NCBI GenBank assembly: GCA_019454045.1
Contig: SKCR01019530.1
Span: 1 to 64,000 of the forward strand
DNA from: Zanthoxylum bungeanum
Taxonomy: Eukaryota; Streptophyta; Magnoliopsida; Sapindales; Rutaceae
Direction of reading: 5' to 3'
DNA length: 64,000 nucleotides
In this document: positions 56,307 through 64,000 of the stretch, one piece after another
How positions within the stretch are numbered: position 1 is the stretch's first letter
Layout of the letters: every line of letters begins with the position of its first letter
Translations under genes and position numbers: made by a program
The notes under the pieces: model-generated
Told to the model about the DNA's origin: nothing
What the model saw: only the letters and a program-made list of their open reading frames with translations
Database searches by the model: none

Positions 56307-58440
56307 GTGTAATATCCCGAGTTTTTCGGAACAGTGCCGGAAGATTTCCGAATTAAAGTTAAGGACTTGGAATGGGATGGCAATCAAAAATCAGAGTTTT
56401 TATGTTAGAAAATAGATCAGAATATTTAAAGTAAAGTTTCGTCGCATTGCAAAATACGTGGTTTTGATAACCAATTACGCGATTTCCGATTTTATCGTTC
56501 TACACGTAAAAGTTTCTTATTTCAGCTATAAAGATAGAAAATGAACTCTGATTGAGTTGATTCTTAAACCATCAGACTCGGTTTTTCGAGACGAACAACT
56601 TTTATGTTGAATACGTTTCCAAATTTGCATCAGAAGGGCTTCAAAACCATGAATTTTTGAGAAAACCCCATGACAGGGACCTGATTGTAATTTCACGGGG
56701 TCAGATTGTAATTTTCAAAGAAATTCTATATATTCCTCGAAGTTTCTAGAAATTGTGAAACTTTCATATATTTTCTACATCACCCACACACACCCCTGTC
56801 TCCAAAAAGGGAGTAGCGACGCACTGGTCGTGTTGGTGGCCAGCCGGCCACAGGCGGCCATTGCGATGCCACCGAAAGAAGCGTCCGGCCACCCTGTGTC
56901 CAATGGTGTCCGGCGGCGACGCTGAAAGTGCCGGAAATGGCGAGAAATAGAGGAAGAGATACGCGAGATGGGTTTGTCGATCCCGGCTCGTCGCTTCGTC
57001 TCACGGCCCGAGACACCCGCCAAATCGAAGCACTCAGAGAGTACTACAATTTGACGGTGACAGATTTTCTATTCTGTGCTCGGTTGTACGCAAAATGAGG
57101 AAGGAAGACTCAGATGAATAGTGACCCATGATGAACAGTAGCTCCGATCGGAATTCCGTCGATTACAGTGTATTTTTGGGATAGTTTGGAGTCCGTAAAT
57201 GGCCTCGAAATCTCGACTTGACTAGGACCTGCGGGCCTCGCGAAGCCAGGTAAGTAACTCATAGGAGGAATACTTAATTTGTAGATATGCGTTATATATA
57301 TATATATATGTATATATATGTAAATAATTAAAGTGTTTAGGATAATACGATGATAGTTAGAGATACTCCTGAGACAGAGTTCGAGAATATGTATAGTTAA
57401 GCTTATCGACCTCCACATGTATGGATTTTTGTCAATGCTTTAATTTGAAGTGCAATGCTTGATGAGCTTATTGTTTGTGAGTATGTATGGATGTACTTAA
57501 GGATATGAATCTGTAATGATATGAATGCGTGTATGTAAAAGAATATGTCCATGTATAAGTATATGAATGTGTGTTTGTATATGTATATAATATTAAGATA
57601 TGTATAGGTTAGACATACAAAATTTGTAAATTTAGCTATTGGTATTAGTTTATGTAAGTGTATGCAATAAGAATAAGTTGTCATTGACTTATACATGTGA
57701 GTTATGTATATAAAGGTTGAATTGGTTACGTGTGATAAGGAATGAGAGTGAGCTAAGCATTTCTTGAATGAAAGAGATGACGACTGTTAAAGACTATGGT
57801 ATCCGAATTCGAATGATTAAGTATATTAGTGTGTTTGATGTATACACGTATACGTATGACTACTCTGATGATAAAATAGTGTTTGCCATGTATATACTTG
57901 TGTATAAGAAATCGTGTAATGAGTGTGTGTACATGATATGTATGCATGTGTGTATGTTTAATCGATTAATGGTTTCGTGGTGTAGTGACCATGCTGGTTA
58001 GGAAATCCGTTCGGACGGCATTCATCTCATACCTATTCTAAAATAGGTAATGAGTCTTGTACGAGCATTATATATATAGGCCAACTGTATATATGTCTTG
58101 CCTGGTTGCGTGTTCTTGATGCTTAGACTGTTAGTGTGCTTCGTTATCATTTACACGATAGTTGTATGTATGTTTGAGTGTTATGTGTATGTATGATAGA
58201 TCTTGTGATATGTATGGATGGTGTATGTGTGCATGGAATGAAAGAGTGACATGTAAACTAATGTGACCATAAGATGTTATAAAATATACGTGCTAAGTTT
58301 TTATTGTATATACGTATATTGTGAAAGAGATTCGAATGTTAAGTTATTATAAGGTTTTTGGTGTTAAAGAAAATTTGCCAAGAGTTAAAGTAAGCTTGTT
58401 TTAGTATTAAGATAGTTGTATCCGAATAAAAGATAATTTT
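56307..58440 (+). repeat. Truncated Tekay-like LTR
   Basis: Plus-oriented relative of the LTRs at 22599 and 27734: starts TGTAATATCCCGAG, has a TATATATTCC box near 56727, the GC-rich block (56780-57010), the conserved splice donor CCAG|GTAAGTAAC (about 57247-57259), and the ACCTATTCTAAAATAGGT palindrome (58035-58052). Similarity fades near 58390-58440, before the GGGGTGTTACA end, so about one third is missing. Confidence 0.75.
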
Positions 58441-58690
58441 TTTGAGATGCTGATTTGATGATGTTTTTATTGGGATTGGAGATCAGAGCGCCAATCCGCT
58501 CCGTATTTATGTCTGATTCATGAATACGAACAATGCCTTTTTCCATAATATTACTTATTTATGGTTGCACCTCTTATTTTTATATACGTATTCGATCTGA
58601 TTACGATTAGATTGAAACTAAATATGGTTTAGTGATATGTATATATTAGACAAAGGCCTGATAATATATAATGCAGTACACAGTTACAAA
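58441..58690. other. Unassigned DNA
   Basis: Joins the truncated LTR to the next LTR; nothing recognised. Confidence 0.3.
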
Positions 58691-61101
58691 GCTAGTTTGT
58701 AATTGACAATGGGAAATGTCACTGCTAAATGTATATTATCAAATAATATTCCTTGTCAAGATTCACTAACACGGGTCGGTTAGTCAAATCTGTTGAGACC
58801 AGTACATGTCGTATATCGAGTCTTGGTCTGATGGTTTATCCCAATGAACCATGAGTCTGGGGAGACTCGTATAGACGTGTAGGTATTTATAGTGGATAAA
58901 CACTGAACGACTCACCGAAGATTCTTAATGGATGGTACACCAACGTCAATAAGAATCTTCTCGGGTTGAGTAGCATAGTGGTACTTCGACTTGAGATACC
59001 AATGTGGATGTATGAGACATCCTCCACACTTAGATGGCAGTCACGTCACCGATCTATTTAGATTAGACATCCGCCTGTTCGTTGGGTGTGGACCGATCCT
59101 CAGGATATCTTGTGTGTATCAAGATAGGATCCGTCAGTTCTGTGTACAGAGCATAGGTAGTCCATATATGATTAGCAATCAGTTAAATCTGTGGCCACAA
59201 TATACTTCGGAAGTGAGTTCCGAATGTTATTTTTAGATTACTAATAGATACGTCGACGGGATAATACCTATAGAGATTTGACGTTTACATCTATATCTCT
59301 GGTATTATCCAGATACCTGTGACGGAGGGATTATATGTATGCAATGACCTCGACCTGTATGATTCAGCTAGTTTATCAGTGGTTGTCATAATTTACGGGT
59401 GGGTAAATTATGGACACGAAATTGGATTTTGTGACGGATATACCTGAATCTAGAGAGTCTCACTAATGAAATATACTTGTAGAGCACTAGGGCAACATTT
59501 ATAAATAATATTGATTATTTATAAGTCATTTAAAAGTTAAACACAAAAGTGCATGTGTAGGGACCCAATAGTAATTTCTTAATTTTTGTGTATTTGCATT
59601 TAATGATAGATTTTATCAAATACACATTAATTAATTGTCAAATTGAGATATTTGACTTATATCATAAATATATATGTATTTGATATTTAATGTAAATATA
59701 ATACATATATTTAATATATTTGTATTTAAATAATTATTTAATTGTTAAATGATTAAATTAACAAAAATGATAAACTTACTCACACTCTTACTCACATTTA
59801 TCCCAACTCTCTCACTGTAGCTACAGTGAATTACTGTAGCTCACTGTAGCTACAGTGAATTACCGTAGCTCACTGTAGTTACAGTGAGAGAGTTGGGATA
59901 AATGTGAGTAAGAGTGTGAGTAAGTATATCATTACTCTTAAATTAATTAAAGATAAAAATATCCTAAAGTTGTGATAATTGTTGAGATGACTTAAAGATG
60001 CTTTTGTTGACTTGTTGAAATATTCATTAAAGTTGTAATGATCATTTTATCAAGTTGTTAAAGCTTATTAAATGAAATAAAAAATTGAAAAATATCTAGA
60101 TATTTTTCTTTACTTGAAATTCGGCCAATGGTCAATTTTTTTTGTAAAGTATATATTATTTGTTTCATTTTTAGGGTTTAATAAGTTCATATACACAAAA
60201 ATAGAACACAAAAGTGGCTGAGAGAAAAGGTTTGGAGAAAAGAAGAAAATCTTAGAAATCTTAAGCATTTGTAAGTTTTCTTTAAATTCCTCCAACATGA
60301 AAAATATTTCTAACAGACTTAGCTTCAATTTGTGATGATTTGATGTTATCTATACTCATATAGTTTGTGTTTTTATGGTTGTGAACTTGAATGAAAGACT
60401 GCTGCATGTAAGTGAGCTTAAACTTATTTTAAAGCTTACTTTTGATTCTTTAAAAATCAAAGTTACCATTCTAGAGTTAGTAAGCCACTCCTTGGTGACC
60501 TAGAATTGTTCTAGAGTTATTTCAAAGTGGTGAGGCATGATTGGTGAAGTATTGAATGGATTAAAGTGTTGGATTTTGTAAATTTGGTGAAATTGGACAA
60601 TTTGATGAAATTGAAAAATTAGGGTTCTTAACCCACTCCAAATTTGGGGCTTTTCATATATGTGATGTATTATGGTATGAATATGATGCATGTAAATTTT
60701 TGGGTTGATTGGATTTGATCTTGGCATGTTTTGAACAAATGGGACCAAAATGCAATTACTTGAAAATTTGGGTGTTGTCACAACAATTAGGGAAAACTTG
60801 GGGATTTGTGTGAAATCTGATTTTGATGCATTAGATGTGTTGAAAAACATTTTAGAAATGATTTATAATCATTCAAAATTATATTTGATAATTTTTGGGC
60901 TAAAATAATCAATTTACAAAGTTTTGGGGCAATTCGGTAATTACATATAAATTTGATTTCTTGTGTAATTTTTCAGAATTTGATAATTGGATAATTAAAT
61001 AAATAAGTTTATTTAATTGATCCGAAAAAAAATTTTGAAATCGAAAAATTTTGATTTTCCACTATTCTGCTGCGTTATCGGATTTCCGCCATAAAACCCC
61101 A
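58691..61101 (+). repeat. 5' LTR of a copia-type element running off the window
   Basis: Right end is set by a CA at 61100-61101 six bases before a perfect PBS. The left end is uncertain; TGTAATTGACAATGGG at about 58693 is the best candidate, giving about 2.4 kb. A TATATATTA box is near 60150, followed by a purine-rich transcribed leader (60210-60270). It contains the 168-bp hairpin at 59766-59933. Confidence 0.5.
59766..59933. repeat. 168-bp near-perfect hairpin
   Basis: Arms fold about 59849/59850 with no loop: the outer roughly 60 bp (CTTACTCACACTCTTACTC and TCCCAACTCTCTCACTGTAG) pair almost perfectly with the right arm, and the inner part has a few mismatches. The inner part is made of repeats of CACTGTAGCTACAGTG, itself a palindrome. 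The pairing reaches out to AATGATA on both sides. No TSD seen. Confidence 0.9.
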
Positions 61102-61107
61102 ATAAAA

Positions 61108-61119
61108 TGGTATCAGAGC
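61108..61119 (+). other. PBS (tRNA-iMet) of right-hand element
   Basis: TGGTATCAGAGC, an exact initiator tRNA-Met primer-binding site. Confidence 0.9.
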
Positions 61120-64000
61120 CAGTCTGATTCTGGACACCCCGATATGATTAGCCCTTTAAAATCTAATGTTTGTTCTTGTCTTTTCTTAATACATGCATGC
61201 TTTAATTTAATTTGATTAAATTTTAAGTGTATGACACTTTATGGAATATCCCCGCTAAATAAGGTTTAAAGTAATTAGTATTTGGAATACTTGTTTCTTG
61301 GTCCGTCTTGTCAATATGGTTTATGAATATTTTTTCGTGACTACATCTGAGACCGTGCCTCTGCTGTGAGTGTGTAGCCGATGGAGATTTATTTATGCCG
61401 GATGTATATCAGATACTAGATAAATTCAAGCGAAAGCGGAATCCTAAACGTACCCTAGCTGTCAGGGTTACGCAAGTAGCTTGAGTTTATCATTGACGAG
61501 TTTAACCTTGGTACGTCTCCTTGTGGGCCTGCCCTAGCAGTCACAACGAGAAACGACCAGAACCGGAACCCATGAGTCACTATTGAGTGATTGACAAATG
61601 AGTTGTCTACCTGATGAATATACGTAGGCGAGACCGTGCCTCTGTTGTGAGTCGAAATATATTCATGGGGTCCACTTCCCATTATGGAATTTAATTTAAT
61701 TATTGAATTCTCGTTTTTCGTTAGGGATTACGATATTACTTAAAATAGTGGGAGACACTGCTAAGTTTAAAATATTCACTAACTTAAGCAATGTGTAATA
61801 TTATGAAAATTGCCGCATGTTTGTTTTCCTCAATCTATATTAGATAGAATTAAACTTTTAATTCACTGCACACATATTTTGATATGTTATCTGACTTGAC
61901 TCTTGTTTGCAGTTATTTTAGAATAGGTTCCAGATACTACTAGACTAGGATATTATTAGATTGGTCTAAACCATCGGGAACTGTTGTTCCGATTTTCTTC
62001 AAAAATCAAGATGGTTAATGACTTAGTTTCTAAGTCATGATAGATAATCTAGATAGATATCCCTTTTAGGATATAATACTTTAGAGAGAATAGTTTCTTA
62101 TGCAGTAAGAATTAACTTGAATTAGTTCATGTCTCTAGATTCTTGACTGACATTAAGAAAGCCCCATTAGGTATTTGTTTATCTAGTAATAACGTTTCTT
62201 AGCTTTAATTACCTTTAGAGGCAATGTGTCTGACACAATTTGCTAATCAGTTATTTGTAATTGTTGTGAATAGTTGAATGCAAATAGTAAAGCTAAAGAA
62301 AAGAGATGCGTATAGTTGTGTATAGAAAATATCGATTTTCACAATACTACAACTATAGGTATTGAATACCAGATCTCCCGTCTAGTTATTTAAAATATTA
62401 GTTAATTATTGTTTTGATATTTGATATCGGAACTTGCGACTATTGGATAGTTACTTGTTCTTTATAAATAATTATTATATATTTTAAATATAACTAGTAG
62501 TGTCATTGACGTAGAGATAAACATTAAGAAAAATTATTCGGTAAAGTAAATAATGTAGAACGGTGCTTTATGGGATTTTATCACTTAAGCATTGGATGTT
62601 TATTCCGTGTGGTAAAGGATGGTTTGATACGAGATCACACCACATATCCTTATCCATTTAATGAATATTATATTCGGGAAGGTGATTAAAATCTCGTTTA
62701 ACCAATGATTTGTCATTGGACCACCAGATTTATTAAACCGATACATTAGATGTATGTAGTTTAATGAATTGTAATTGCTTAAGGTAGTTTTCTTTACTTC
62801 GTAACTTAGTTTATGAATTGTCATAACTTAGTTACATATTTCTGAAAGAACACATATTGAACGTCTTGAAATGATCAAGTACTTTTAATCTGTTCTGATG
62901 AAACGTAGGTTGAACATTTTTGACTTTTCAAATATATTCAATCTAAAGTTTTATGAGAAATCTATCCTTAAAATTCATTACATGTCTTTGAACTGTTCAA
63001 AGATCTTTGATACGATCAAACATATGAATTTAAAGCAATTAGTTCTAAGGTTATTTAGTGAATATGATTCTTATTCAATATTATTCTTCCACGATTCCAT
63101 CATGATGGAATTGAGTAGTAGGAGCAGTCGAATCTTATATGATTTGATTCGTTTGATATCGAATATTACCAAATTAGTTTCAATACTCTTGGGGTTATGC
63201 TCCGATAACATTAATTCATCTATTTAATTAATGTTCCGTTAATTTCTACAGTTACATATATGATATGTATAGGTAGAAAATTCGAATCTTGAAAAGTTTG
63301 AGATTTGAATATTTCTTTTATATAATAGTTATATAATGGAAATTACTTAGGCCTTGGAGGTATAAGTAAAAGTTTATCGTTTATTTTGTTTAATAGAATA
63401 TTGTATTCTATTTAATAGAATATATTTCCTACGATCCTAAGTAATAAAATCATTTTATTACTTGGTGTGTAACATCAGATGATAATAATTGTAGAAAAGA
63501 CTTGACTTATTGAAGTCAAATGTGAGAATGATAAATTATAATAGGAACTACGTAATTAATAAGATGAAACAACCCTTATTCATCTTCCGTACAAGTCCAA
63601 TAGGATAACAGAATCATTTACGAGAATTTGATACTTAATGATTCTGTTGTTTTCTTATCGAAGAAAAATATCCTATAACTTTCAATGGAAATGATATTTA
63701 ATATCGATTCTGGAAGATCATCATTGAACTATAGATCTAAGATTGTTCATAGCTTACTACGATCAAGTTTTGAACTTGATTAAGCTTTCATTATGAATTA
63801 GTTCATGATATGTGCTAATTGTTTGCGCAGCGAAAGTGGTGTGAGCTTATTAAAGGTTTGACCTTTATAGTATGACAGTGAGAAAAGTTATACTCAGCAA
63901 TCTATTGTAGATTCTGAGAAAACTTGTCTCTAGTCACGCTAATTGAACAATTAAAGATATATTGGTTAATGTTGATATTAAATTGTACATTTTAGCTAAA
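61120..64000 (+). other. Non-coding leader/interior of right-hand element
   Basis: 2.9 kb without a recognisable domain; the longest frame (62898-63227, 109 residues) shows no family motif. GAGACCGTGCCTCTGYTGTGAG occurs twice (about 61350 and 61631), and AAAATAGTGGGAGACACTG (61743-61761) matches the leader of the copia element at 39862-49847. The element continues beyond the window, so it is either a copia element with a very long leader or a gene-less derivative. Confidence 0.6.

Noticed and set aside
61108..61119. Possible tRNA gene because of a tRNA-Met-like sequence
   Set aside because: Only the 12-base complement of the tRNA 3' end is present, in the PBS position after an LTR; no cloverleaf. 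The same applies to 15930-15947 and 27719-27729.
62898..63227. 109-residue frame near the right edge
   Set aside because: No recognisable domain, AT-driven composition and a position in a retrotransposon leader; not called a gene.

Overview
The window is nuclear DNA of a flowering plant, most likely a eudicot. It is AT-rich and built almost wholly of plant-type retrotransposons and DNA transposons. I find no intact host gene, no tRNA or rRNA gene, no CRISPR array and no bacterial feature. Most coding stretches are broken remains of retrotransposon gag and pol. The longest open frames (345 aa, two copies) belong to a gag-only retrotransposon. All element boundaries were read by eye, by matching the two LTRs of each element, primer-binding sites (PBS), polypurine tracts (PPT) and target-site duplications (TSD).

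Region 1 (1-18950) is a nest five insertions deep. The outermost layer is a Ty3/gypsy Tat-type remnant on the minus strand: an integrase C-terminal fragment at 1067-1250, a PBS-like site at 1281-1300 and an LTR starting at 1306. A non-autonomous hAT element (1961-18531, near-perfect 8-bp TSD) sits in that LTR. An Athila-type solo LTR (about 2096-17928) sits in the hAT. A related Athila-like element with gag and protease but no RT or integrase (2590-17094, TSD AGATC) sits in the solo LTR. A Ty1/copia element with nearly complete but decayed gag-pol (5592-13695, TSD TGTTA) sits in the protease region of the Athila-like element.

Region 2 (18951-35048) holds a 2.5-kb Tekay-like solo LTR (19789-22292, TSD TTTAT) and an 8.2-kb Tekay-like element with long LTRs and no proteins (22599-30754). 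It also holds a possible host-gene exon remnant with an Asn/ATT repeat (31161-31473), a Mutator-like element with arms of about 0.5 kb and a perfect 9-bp TSD (32478-33646), and a second hAT-like relic (33813-34672).

Region 3 (35049-54292) is a head-to-tail array of a gag-only copia (SIRE-like) element on the minus strand. It carries three gag copies and three LTRs, with a deletion in the left unit. The middle LTR is split by a copia element of nearly 10 kb (39862-49847). The right LTR of the array preserves the unoccupied target of that insertion.

Region 4 (54293-64000) starts with a decayed plus-strand copia leader and gag (to 56306), cut off by a truncated Tekay-like LTR (56307 to about 58440). 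Next comes the 5' LTR, PBS and non-coding leader of another copia-type element that runs off the right edge. That LTR contains a 168-bp near-perfect hairpin.

The parts do not form one pathway. The window records successive insertions, most of them non-autonomous derivatives that would need proteins from relatives elsewhere.
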